Below are positions 51,500 to 59,478 of a stretch of 64,000 bases of DNA, piece after piece. The notes below the pieces were generated by a model. It saw nothing but the letters and a program-made list of their open reading frames with translations. It made no database searches and was not told where the DNA came from. The number at the start of each line of letters is the position of its first letter. Position 1 is the first letter of the stretch. This DNA comes from Pontibacter litorisediminis. Lineage in GTDB: Bacteria > Bacteroidota > Bacteroidia > Cytophagales > Hymenobacteraceae. The stretch lies in contig NZ_JARDUA010000008.1 in NCBI RefSeq assembly GCF_029360645.1, positions 161,089 through 225,088 on the forward strand. Direction: 5' to 3'. Made by a program: the position numbers and the translations under genes.

Positions 51500-52429
51500 T
51501 TATTTTAAGGCCAATACCATGCTGTTCACGTTGTGCCGCACCATGCCTGTGTAGGTGCCCTCTGGTGTTCCTTCCTCACCCAAGGCATCCGAGTAGAGGG
51601 TGCCGCCAATCTTTACATCATGGCCGCGCTCCCTGCTGCCCACTACCACCGCCTCTATGGCCTTCGGCGACACGGACGACTCCACAAAGACCGCCTTGAT
51701 CTTGTTCTCCACGATGTACTTCACCAGCGAAGACACGTCCTGCAGGCCAAACTCCGACACCGTGGAAATGCCTTGCAGGCCGCGCACTTTTATACCATAG
51801 GCATCGCCAAAATACCCGAAGGCATCGTGGGCCGTGATGAGGATACGCTGCTGCTCTGGTATGGCCTGGATTTGCTGTGCCACCCATCCGTGCAGCTCGC
51901 TCAGCTCCTGTAGGTAAGCCTGCGTATTCTGTTGGTACACTTCGGCGTTGGCAGGGTCTTTCTGCTGCAGCTCCTGGCTCACATGTTTTACCACTTCCTG
52001 CCATAACTGCACATCAAACCACACGTGGGGGTCCTGGCTGTCCTGGAACTGCGGCGATTTACGCAGCTTTTCCTGCGGGATACCTGCCGTGGCGGCTACT
52101 ACCGTTTTCTGGCGGCTGAGTTTCTCCAGCACTTCGCCCATCTTGCCCTCCAGGTGCAGCCCGTTGTATACCACCACATCAGCCTCCATCAGCTTCTGCA
52201 GGTCGCCCTGCGTGGCTTTGTAGAGGTGGGGGTCCACACCGCTTCCCATTACGGACTCCACCTCGGCGGCATCCCCTACAATATGGGCCACGGCATCCTT
52301 AAGAATGCTGGTGGTGGTGAGCACTTTCATGCGTTGGCCAGAGGCCATGGTGCCTTTGCTGTCGGTTTGGGTGCAGGCGCTGGCCACAAGGGTGAAGCAA
52401 AGCAGGGCCAGAAAGTAGAGCGTTCTCAT
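51500..52429 (-). CDS. Metal-binding lipoprotein of ABC importer (TroA/ZnuA family)
   Basis: Periplasmic high-affinity metal-binding protein, 309 residues, with signal peptide and lipobox (LVASACT). Ligand candidates: His in GSGVDPHLYKAT, His in DPHVWFDVQ, the TAHDAFGYFGDAYG block and Asp in LYSDALGEEG. There is no His-rich loop of the ZnuA kind, which leans towards Mn or Fe rather than Zn, but the metal cannot be fixed by sequence. Confidence 0.92.
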   Translation of the reverse strand: MRTLYFLALLCFTLVASACTQTDSKGTMASGQRMKVLTTTSILKDAVAHIVGDAAEVESVMGSGVDPHLYKATQGDLQKLMEADVVVYNGLHLEGKMGEVLEKLSRQKTVVAATAGIPQEKLRKSPQFQDSQDPHVWFDVQLWQEVVKHVSQELQQKDPANAEVYQQNTQAYLQELSELHGWVAQQIQAIPEQQRILITAHDAFGYFGDAYGIKVRGLQGISTVSEFGLQDVSSLVKYIVENKIKAVFVESSVSPKAIEAVVVGSRERGHDVKIGGTLYSDALGEEGTPEGTYTGMVRHNVNSMVLALK

Positions 52430-52447
52430 TGTTTTTGCAAAGCGCGG

Positions 52448-53107
52448 TTAAGCCGAGATAAATATGTTCTTGGAAACTTCGCTGGAGATGAGCAGGCTCT
52501 TGCTGTCCTCCAGGTTAATCTCCAGTGAGTTGTCGTAGGGGATTTTGTCTATCACTTTTATACTTGACCCGAGGGAAATGCCCATTTTGTCCAGGTACTG
52601 CAGGAAGAGCGGTTGCGAGTCATTTACGCCCACCACCACACCGGCATCGTTTACCTGCATCTCCGAGAGCAGCCTTTGTTTTTTCTGTTTCATCTCGCCC
52701 GTCTCGGATGGGATAGGGTCGCCGTGCGGGTCGAACTTGGGGTAACCCAGGAACTCGTCGAGGCGGTTGGTGAGCAGGGTGGAGGAAATGTGCTCCAGTT
52801 CCTCTGCCACCTCGTGCACCTCATCCCAGTTAAACTTTAGCTTCTCCACCAGAAATGTCTCCCACAGCCGGTGTTTCCGGATAATCTGCAGCGCCACCCG
52901 CTCGCCCTGTGGCGTAAGCGACACGCCTTTATACTTCTTATAGTTGACAATATCCTTGGCGTTCAGCTTCCGGAGCATGTCTGTCACCGAGGCAGCTTTG
53001 GTATCCAGCACCTCCGCAATGGCATTGGTGTTCACTTCTTGTGTGCCGTTGGCCGAAAGCTTGTAAATAGCCTTGATGTAGTTCTCTTCGGTAAAGCTAT
53101 GGGACAT
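52448..53107 (-). CDS. DtxR/MntR-family metal-dependent regulator
   Basis: Transcription regulator of 219 residues that probably represses the metal importer when metal is plentiful. The frame extends to 53191, but the start at ATG 53107 (MSHSFTEENYIKAIYKL) fits the family. Winged helix (VNTNAIAEVLDTKAASVTDML), linker with HRLWETFLVEKLKFNWDEVHEVAEELEH containing metal-ligand Glu/His, and a C-terminal FeoA/SH3-like domain. It is first in the operon, 19 bp ahead of the binding-protein gene. Confidence 0.92.
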   Translation of the reverse strand: MSHSFTEENYIKAIYKLSANGTQEVNTNAIAEVLDTKAASVTDMLRKLNAKDIVNYKKYKGVSLTPQGERVALQIIRKHRLWETFLVEKLKFNWDEVHEVAEELEHISSTLLTNRLDEFLGYPKFDPHGDPIPSETGEMKQKKQRLLSEMQVNDAGVVVGVNDSQPLFLQYLDKMGISLGSSIKVIDKIPYDNSLEINLEDSKSLLISSEVSKNIFISA

Positions 53108-53136
53108 AGTAGCAAAGGGTGAATGAGCGATTGAGA

Positions 53137-53248
53137 GAATGAGTGGGTGAGTGTGTGGTTCGAGTTGGGTAAAAACAGAAATAAGCGGCACTCATACCTG
53201 CTCTTACTGTAACCAAACTTTTTCCATCATTCACTCATCCACTCATTC
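53137..53248. repeat. 17-bp inverted repeat between regulator and fabH
   Basis: GAATGAGTGGGTGAGTG (53137-53153) and CACTCATCCACTCATTC (53232-53248) are inverted copies with one mismatch and a 78-bp spacer. Both arms are built from GAATGAGTG-like units. They flank the likely promoter of the metal regulator. Confidence 0.6.
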
Positions 53249-53266
53249 AAAATTCAGAGTTTATAC

Positions 53267-54265
53267 TTACCAGCGGATGAGGGCAGAGGCCCAGGTAAAG
53301 CCGCTGCCAAAAGCAGCCAGGCACACCAGGTCACCCTCTTTGATGCGGCCTTCCTGGTAAGCCTCGCTCAGGGCGATGGGCACAGAGGCGGCCGTGGTGT
53401 TGCCGTACTTATGAATGTTGCTCATCACCTTTTCGGCCGGCAAGCCCATTTTCTGCTGAATGTAAGAGGTGATGCGCAGGTTAGCCTGGTGCGGCACCAG
53501 CAGGTCAATGTTCTCTGCTTTGTAGCCGTTTTTGTTCAGGGCCTCCTCAATCACTTCCGGGAAACGGGTAACCGCGTGCTTGAACACCATGTTGCCGTTC
53601 ATGTGCGGGTAAATCGAGCCAGAGTCGATCATCTCATGCGTGAGGCGCTCTTTCTTGTTGCTGCCTGGGTCCAGCACCGCCAGCTCCTCTGCAAACTCGC
53701 CATCGGCGTGCAGGTGCGTAGACAGGATGCCCCGGTCGTTGCTCTCGGAAGGAACCAGCACGGCAGCGCCGGCCCCATCGCCAAAGATCACCGACACGCC
53801 ACGGCCGCGGGTTGAGAAATCGAGGCCGGAGGAGTGGATCTCGGAACCCACTACCAGCACGTTGTTATACATTCCGGTTTTGATGAACTGATCAGCCACT
53901 GACAGGGCATAGATAAAGCCGGAGCACTGGTTGCGCACATCCAGTGCGGGGATTTCCTTGATGCCCAGCTCACGCTGCAACAGCACCCCTGAGCCAGGGA
54001 AAACATAGTCGGGGCTGAGGGTGGCAAACACGATCATGTCCAGATCCTTTGGCTCCAGGCCAGCCATCTGAATGGCTTTTCTGGCCGCGGCGGCTCCCAT
54101 GTTGGCGGTGGTGTCTACGCCCTCCTGAAAGTAGCGGCGCTCCACGATGCCTGTACGCTCCCGGATCCACTCATCCGAGGTATCCATCAGTTGCTCCAGA
54201 TCCTTGTTCGTTACCACGTTTTCCGGCACGTAGTGGCCAACGCCTGCAATTCTCGAGTTACGCAT
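53267..54265 (-). CDS. fabH: 3-oxoacyl-ACP synthase III
   Basis: Starts fatty acid synthesis by condensing acetyl-CoA (or a branched acyl-CoA) with malonyl-ACP. 332 residues, with the catalytic triad Cys in RNQCSGFIYAL, His in VPHQANLRI and Asn in YGNTTAASVP. The CoA-site region GDGAGAAVL is present. Branched primers are common in Bacteroidota, but specificity is not readable here. Stands alone, with its own upstream gap. Confidence 0.95.
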   Translation of the reverse strand: MRNSRIAGVGHYVPENVVTNKDLEQLMDTSDEWIRERTGIVERRYFQEGVDTTANMGAAAARKAIQMAGLEPKDLDMIVFATLSPDYVFPGSGVLLQRELGIKEIPALDVRNQCSGFIYALSVADQFIKTGMYNNVLVVGSEIHSSGLDFSTRGRGVSVIFGDGAGAAVLVPSESNDRGILSTHLHADGEFAEELAVLDPGSNKKERLTHEMIDSGSIYPHMNGNMVFKHAVTRFPEVIEEALNKNGYKAENIDLLVPHQANLRITSYIQQKMGLPAEKVMSNIHKYGNTTAASVPIALSEAYQEGRIKEGDLVCLAAFGSGFTWASALIRW

Positions 54266-54338
54266 GTTCTAGTTTCGTTTAGTTACAAATATACTGTTTT
54301 ATTCAGGTTTTAGATTCATCTAAAAATAAAATTTATAC

Positions 54339-55478
54339 TTAGAGATTATGGCTTAAGGTGTCTTTAATTATTTCTAGCAGCTTTGCCTCCTCTGTTTCCC
54401 AGAATACCTCAGCAGGGATGCCGGAAGTATAAAATTGACTTTGTCGTATACGTGGCAGCAGGTCCTGTGGCGGCGCCTGCCTGAAATCTATGGCAATGCC
54501 TGCCTGGTATGCCGCTGTTATACTTTGCCACAGCGGGTTTTGCTGCACCAGCACCGGTAGGGCATGGGCCACGTATTCGTAAAGCTTGGTGGGGATGCAG
54601 CGCTCGGTGCTCGGGTGTGGCTGGTAAGGCAGCAGCCCCAGGTTACTCTCCTGTACTTGCTCCAGGATCTGTTGGTGCGGCACTAGTTTATCGCCTCCGA
54701 TAAGTTTGATGTAGCGCTTGCCTTTGATGCGCTCCTTCAGCTGCTGCAAGGTGTGGCTGCGGGCGCTGTAGCCGATAATGGTGAGCGAGGTAGAAGGCTC
54801 AAGCTCATGCAGCGCCTCAGCAAAGCTCACCGCTTCAAAAACGCCGTATACTTCTGCTATGGTGCCGGAGTAGAGCAGCCGCAGCGGCTGCTGCGCCACC
54901 TGTACCGGAGTAGCAGGCAAAGTATAGCCAGGGGCCGGTTTATACTTGTTGCCGATGACGGTATACTTGCCCTTTTGCAGAAAGGGGAGTTCGTCGGCGT
55001 AGCTCTCCTCAGCCAGCAGGAAGTGGGCTATGCTTTGGGAGGCTTTTCTTTCTGCCTGTGCCACGCCGAGGGCTAGCAGCTGGCGTAGCAGGGGAGGGTA
55101 GTTCTCCTGCGAGGTCAGGTTTAAAGTATAGTTTTCCTGCACATCATAAACCAGCTGGGCGCCATACTTTTGGCAATAGCTCAGGCTGGCCAGCAGCAGC
55201 TCATGGGTGCAGGCGATGATCAGGTGCGGCTTTAGCTGACGGAGCAGTTGCTTGTACTTCTGCTGTGCCCGGAACCGGTCTAGGCTCAGTCGTTTGAAAT
55301 CGAAGATGGGGTGAAAGTGCAGGTTAGCGGGCGCCGTGACAGGTAGGGGAGCTTGGAAACCGGCTATGTCCACCTGGGTTTCTGCGAACTTACTTAGCGA
55401 CAGGCCCAGCTTTTCGTACATGCGGGTGTCGTTAACAGGCTTTAAAAGCGATGCTAGCAGGACTCTGGTTTCTGACAT
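54339..55478 (-). CDS. Glycosyltransferase, GT4-like
   Basis: Cytoplasmic GT-B-fold glycosyltransferase of 379 residues. The N-terminal domain starts RVLLASLLKPVNDTRMYEKLG, a pattern of GT4 proteins in Bacteroidota. The C-terminal domain has LRLLYSGTIAEVYGVFEAV, LTIIGYS and the donor-site region LLPYQPHPSTERCIPTKLYEYVAHALPVL. Donor and acceptor are unknown. Divergent from dapD with a 52-bp gap that must hold both promoters. Confidence 0.82.
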   Translation of the reverse strand: MSETRVLLASLLKPVNDTRMYEKLGLSLSKFAETQVDIAGFQAPLPVTAPANLHFHPIFDFKRLSLDRFRAQQKYKQLLRQLKPHLIIACTHELLLASLSYCQKYGAQLVYDVQENYTLNLTSQENYPPLLRQLLALGVAQAERKASQSIAHFLLAEESYADELPFLQKGKYTVIGNKYKPAPGYTLPATPVQVAQQPLRLLYSGTIAEVYGVFEAVSFAEALHELEPSTSLTIIGYSARSHTLQQLKERIKGKRYIKLIGGDKLVPHQQILEQVQESNLGLLPYQPHPSTERCIPTKLYEYVAHALPVLVQQNPLWQSITAAYQAGIAIDFRQAPPQDLLPRIRQSQFYTSGIPAEVFWETEEAKLLEIIKDTLSHNL

Positions 55479-55530
55479 CCATCAAAAATACTTACTTTTA
55501 CGCAATATTGAGTAACGAGCATATATAGAA

Positions 55531-56343
55531 ATGGAATTGAGAAACATAATAAAAGAGGCCTGGGACAACCGGGAGCTGTTAAAAGAATCTGCCACGGTAG
55601 AGGCCATACGTTCCGTGATCGAGGATTTGGATAAAGGCGTGCTGCGCGTGGCCGAGCCGAAAGGAGAGGAGTGGACGGTGAATGAGTGGGTGAAGAAGGC
55701 CGTGCTCTTATACTTCCCTATCCAGCAGATGAAGACCATCGAGGTGGGCCCATTCGAGTTTCATGACAAGATTACGCTGAAGCGCAACTATGAGCAGCTG
55801 GGCGTGCGCGTGGTGCCGCATGCCGTGGCACGCTACGGCTCCTTCCTGGCGAGGGGTGTGGTGATGATGCCGTCGTACGTAAACATTGGCGCTTACGTGG
55901 ACTCCGGCACGATGGTGGACACCTGGGCAACGGTAGGTAGCTGCGCGCAGGTAGGTAAGAATGTGCACCTGAGCGGAGGCGTTGGCCTTGGCGGTGTGCT
56001 GGAGCCGGTGCAGGCTGCCCCGGTTATTGTGGAGGACGGGGCCTTCATCGGTTCCAGAAGTATCCTGGTGGAAGGATGCCGCATTGGCAAAGAGGCTGTG
56101 ATCGGTGCCGGCGTGACCATCACGGGCAGCTCCAAAATTATCGACGTGACCGGCAGCGAGCCGAAGGAGTACAAGGGCTATGTGCCGCCGCGCTCTGTGG
56201 TAATTCCTGGTTCCTACACCAAGAAGTTCCCGGCAGGCGAGTTCCAGGTGCCGTGCGCCCTTATCATTGGGCAGCGCAAGGAAAGCACTGACCTGAAGAC
56301 CTCTCTGAACGACGTGCTCCGCGACCATGCGGTGGCGGTGTAA
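55531..56343 (+). CDS. dapD: 2,3,4,5-tetrahydropyridine-2,6-dicarboxylate N-succinyltransferase
   Basis: Lysine and diaminopimelate biosynthesis enzyme that succinylates tetrahydrodipicolinate. 270 residues, the family length. Helical N-terminus (ELRNIIKEAWDNRELL), then left-handed beta-helix hexapeptides (VVMMPSYVNIGAYVDSGTMVDTWATVGSCAQVG in part, and IGSRSILVEGCRIGKEAVIGAGVTI). The Asp in MVDTWATVGS is the usual catalytic-region residue. The only + strand gene in this housekeeping block. Confidence 0.96.
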   Translation: MELRNIIKEAWDNRELLKESATVEAIRSVIEDLDKGVLRVAEPKGEEWTVNEWVKKAVLLYFPIQQMKTIEVGPFEFHDKITLKRNYEQLGVRVVPHAVARYGSFLARGVVMMPSYVNIGAYVDSGTMVDTWATVGSCAQVGKNVHLSGGVGLGGVLEPVQAAPVIVEDGAFIGSRSILVEGCRIGKEAVIGAGVTITGSSKIIDVTGSEPKEYKGYVPPRSVVIPGSYTKKFPAGEFQVPCALIIGQRKESTDLKTSLNDVLRDHAVAV

Positions 56344-56361
56344 TTGACAGGAATTCCCACT

Positions 56362-56394
56362 ATCACTTCCCTGCAGATGCCGCAGGGAAGTGAT
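56362..56394. terminator. Hairpin between convergent genes
   Basis: Perfect 13-bp stem ATCACTTCCCTGC (56362-56374) / GCAGGGAAGTGAT (56382-56394), 18 bp after dapD. No T-run follows on either side, so its strength is uncertain; it separates dapD from the converging secreted-protein gene. Confidence 0.65.
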
Positions 56395-56465
56395 GGAGAG
56401 AATTGATGCTTGCTGAAAGTAATAGAGGGAGGCTAACGCTGCTGGGTAAAATTTCTATAAAGGTC

Positions 56466-57881
56466 TTACTTATCTAAAACTAACTTCAAGACTTCGGTTT
56501 TCTCCTCTGTCTGTATCTTTACCAGATAAAGGCCTCTGGCAAAGTCTTCTCCTTTTATGTCTACCTTGTTAACCTCTCCAGCTATCGCATCGCCCTGCTT
56601 AAGCATTGTGACCTTCGAGCCGTTGGTGTCGTAGAGAGAGACTTCGTATCTTCCATTCTGAAGTAGAGTAAAGTACAAGGATGTTGTTGAGAAAAAAGGA
56701 TTCGGATAGATAACCCATTTACAACAATCATCTGTTGGAAGTACATCTGATGCTAAAACACCAGCAGTGCGATCCGAGTTTGAGGCTAAGACGACAACCT
56801 CTGAAGTATACTTGCCTTTTATGCTCGTGGCATCTGTATAAGGACCCTGGAACAGTGTCATCTCTGGGGTAAAAGAAATAGCAGCAGTAGATGATTCTTT
56901 ATAAACAATGTTATTTCCGTTCTCGGAGGAGGTGTTGTATATGACTTTAAGTTTTTTCTCATCCTCGTTGAGAATAACTAGTGGTCTTTCACCTGATTGC
57001 GTAATCTCGTGTAGGTCCTCCCATTTTCCTGAGCTACGTCTTACTAAAAGAGCTAACCTTGGGTAGCCCTCTAGGTTATAGTTGGTTTTGATAGCACAAA
57101 AGAGAGTACCGTCGCCTGCTACAGCCAAGTTCAAAGAAGCGTTGGCCATCCCTTGCTTGATGTCTAGTGCCGACTGCGATGAAGGTACCTCATCTATAGA
57201 CCAATCTGTTGGCGATTTTCCATCTTTATGCGTCTTAAATCCAAACCGTCTGGTGTTTTGATTAGACCAGATAACGCCAACTTTGCCAGCCATTGCGACT
57301 ACGGCACATATGTCTCCGTTTGTAACACCGGTAGCTAACACAATCGGTTCGCTCCAATTGGCATATGGTGCGTCGCTCCAACGAACATCAATACTGCTTT
57401 TATTATCAGAGGCCAACCACATCCTACCTTTGCTATCTACATCAATAGTGGCAGTCAATGCGTCCTTGCCTACAAAGAGCTCTACAGGTGTGGGCCTCTT
57501 CGACCACGTTTTATATGATTTAGAAGAAGGTACGTACTCCAGAGATGTCAGATAAATGTAGTCAAGTCCCCTGAAAAGTAGAACGTGAGTTACATTTCCT
57601 ACTACCTTACAGTCTGCCTTGTATGCAATATCAGAGAGAGTCATTTGTTTTGACCACTGTGTACCATCCAGGCGCCAAAGGTGTGTTCCCTCGGCATCTG
57701 GAAGAACTGCCCAATGCGTATTAGCATATGTCCAAACCTTCGACTGCGGGGTTTCTCCTGTGTCCTTTGTTACAGGGATAGGGGTGAGTTCTTTGATAGA
57801 AGCAAAACCTGGTTGATCCTGAGCCTTAATTAAAAACGGAACAAAGATTACCCAAGCTATAATAGTAAGAATTTTTACCAT
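56466..57881 (-). CDS. T9SS-secreted propeller-like protein (short paralogue)
   Basis: Secreted protein of 471 residues with signal peptide (LTIIAWVIFVPFLIKAQ). The middle looks like a beta-propeller with repeated strands (QSKVWTYANTHWAVLPD, GRMWLASDNKSSIDVRWSD, VGVIWSNQNTRRFGFKTHKDG). It ends in a type A T9SS sorting domain (RYEVSLYDTNGSKVTML, FARGLYLVKIQ). Nearly every block recurs in the larger secreted protein at 59479-62433. Function unknown: a surface or exported adhesive or binding protein is the cautious reading. AT-rich codon use compared with fabH and dapD. Confidence 0.78.
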   Translation of the reverse strand: MVKILTIIAWVIFVPFLIKAQDQPGFASIKELTPIPVTKDTGETPQSKVWTYANTHWAVLPDAEGTHLWRLDGTQWSKQMTLSDIAYKADCKVVGNVTHVLLFRGLDYIYLTSLEYVPSSKSYKTWSKRPTPVELFVGKDALTATIDVDSKGRMWLASDNKSSIDVRWSDAPYANWSEPIVLATGVTNGDICAVVAMAGKVGVIWSNQNTRRFGFKTHKDGKSPTDWSIDEVPSSQSALDIKQGMANASLNLAVAGDGTLFCAIKTNYNLEGYPRLALLVRRSSGKWEDLHEITQSGERPLVILNEDEKKLKVIYNTSSENGNNIVYKESSTAAISFTPEMTLFQGPYTDATSIKGKYTSEVVVLASNSDRTAGVLASDVLPTDDCCKWVIYPNPFFSTTSLYFTLLQNGRYEVSLYDTNGSKVTMLKQGDAIAGEVNKVDIKGEDFARGLYLVKIQTEEKTEVLKLVLDK

Positions 57882-58214
57882 AGGAGTAAGGTTTCATTTA
57901 AGAAGTTGATCTGAAAAAGCAATATGAAAAGTAAGCGTAAGAGCAAAGCTCTATAGCTTAGAATGTAAAGTCGGGCTTGTGCTGTTCTAGCTTTGTTTTC
58001 TTAGCTTGGGCAAAACTCTTTACTTACAATGCTATATGAGAATTTTATATATTTGGTTATAGTTTTTTTATATATTTTTTAATTATTGTATTGTGTGCAA
58101 CTTTTACTGATAGGTGTCAAAGAAAAATATGAGCAGACAGTGAGACAGAATTTCTGTAAAGGGAGCTGACAATATAATTCAAAGTGTTACTTATGTTCAG
58201 AGAAGGCATTCAGC
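57882..58214. other. AT-rich gap, no gene seen
   Basis: About 330 bp between two - strand genes. Very AT-rich around 58040-58100, where the promoter for the short secreted protein is expected. No RNA gene or repeat seen. Confidence 0.4.
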
Positions 58215-59222
58215 CTACAATAAACACTTTTCAAAGCTCTTGATCTTCAGATAGTTTTGCCGCATCGCCTTGTAGTGTTTGAAAGCTAGGATTTTATACA
58301 GCAAGTTGAAAAACCGTAACTTGTTTTCAAGAGCCTCTTCGGTGCCAGGTTTCAGTACTTTGCCACGCAGTAACAGTGGAAGCATCTTTCTTGTATAGTA
58401 GAGTAAGACGTTGAACGCCTTCCAATCAAATAGAAGGTGATTGCTACATTGCATGTTAATTCGAATTCTGAACGGAATAAGGACTTCTAAACTCTGCGCT
58501 CCTTCTTTTAGTAGCCGCATACAATAGGTCCAGTTAATTCTCTTTTGAGGCATAAAGTGTTTAAATACAAGCCTCTCATCGTACCATATATCATATCCTG
58601 CTAAGGCAATGGCATAACATAGCTCATAGTCACCTCCAGCACTTAAACCATTCTCTTCTCTGTCGGTGAGCATCGGTGTAAAACCTGCCCTTTTCAACTT
58701 TTCGAAAGCTGATTTTCTAACTACACAACCAGCTCCATAAACAGCATTGTATTTTACTTTACCTGAGGTAGCAGCCTGTGGTCCGCTGGCAAAGGCACTA
58801 AAACTTTTTGCCCAAAGAGGGGGGGAAGTTTCAAATACTAGTTTCCCATGGCCGCCCAACACGCCAATGGAGGGCTTGCTCTCCAGTAAGCGGAATGCCA
58901 GGCTTAGGTAATCAGGAGATAACCAGTTATCATCATCACAGAACAGTATAAATTCGTAGGAAGCATTCATCAGCGCCATTTCTCGCGCATGAGCCAGCCC
59001 TTTACGAGGTTGGCTTAGAAGCTTGAAAGGTATAGGGCACGCATGTTTTTCCCATTCTGCTACCGCAATTATAGGTGTAGTGTCAGTAGATGCATTGTCA
59101 ACAACAATTACCTCCCAGGCAATATCGGACGGCACTTGCTGCAATGCAAGGTGACGGATTGTGTCAGGAAGGACCTGTTCCCCATTGTAGGTACAGATTA
59201 TTACTGTTATACCTAAGCCCAT
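58215..59222 (-). CDS. Family 2 glycosyltransferase
   Basis: GT-A-fold glycosyltransferase of 335 residues from ATG 59222 (MGLGITVIICTYNG); an in-frame GTG at 59252 would add ten residues. Donor-binding features: TVIICTYNGEQVL, VIVVDNASTD, metal-site DDD in LFCDDDNWLSPDY, and the acceptor-side region VYGAGCVVRKSAFEKL with GGDYELCYAI. No membrane helices are evident. It lies between two T9SS-secreted proteins and may act on the cell-surface glycan, but the link is only positional. Confidence 0.88.
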   Translation of the reverse strand: MGLGITVIICTYNGEQVLPDTIRHLALQQVPSDIAWEVIVVDNASTDTTPIIAVAEWEKHACPIPFKLLSQPRKGLAHAREMALMNASYEFILFCDDDNWLSPDYLSLAFRLLESKPSIGVLGGHGKLVFETSPPLWAKSFSAFASGPQAATSGKVKYNAVYGAGCVVRKSAFEKLKRAGFTPMLTDREENGLSAGGDYELCYAIALAGYDIWYDERLVFKHFMPQKRINWTYCMRLLKEGAQSLEVLIPFRIRINMQCSNHLLFDWKAFNVLLYYTRKMLPLLLRGKVLKPGTEEALENKLRFFNLLYKILAFKHYKAMRQNYLKIKSFEKCLL

Positions 59223-59384
59223 ACCTTTGTTGTTAACATTTGTACTCCACACAGCAGTATTTGTAACGTCTGCTTTTAAGCCAGATGAAGCTCATAAAGC
59301 TAGTGCTGAACTGGTACTATATATACGTGAAGTAAAAAGGTATGTGCTCTTGTAAGTGGTGTATTAGAAATTTAATTATCCAAA

Positions 59385-59427
59385 CAAAAAGCCGGAGTAA
59401 ATAGGAAAAACCTTCTTTACCCCGGCT
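59385..59427 (-). terminator. Intrinsic terminator of long secreted-protein gene
   Basis: On the - strand, stem AGCCGGGGTAAAGAAGG / CCTATTTACTCCGGCT (plus-strand arms 59411-59427 and 59390-59405) with a five-base loop. Two small mismatches are present. TTTTTGTTTG follows. Confidence 0.8.
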
Positions 59428-59478
59428 CCTGCTGCTTATCAGGTTGCTGTGTGTTGAGTAAGTGTCAAGAATGAGCTC

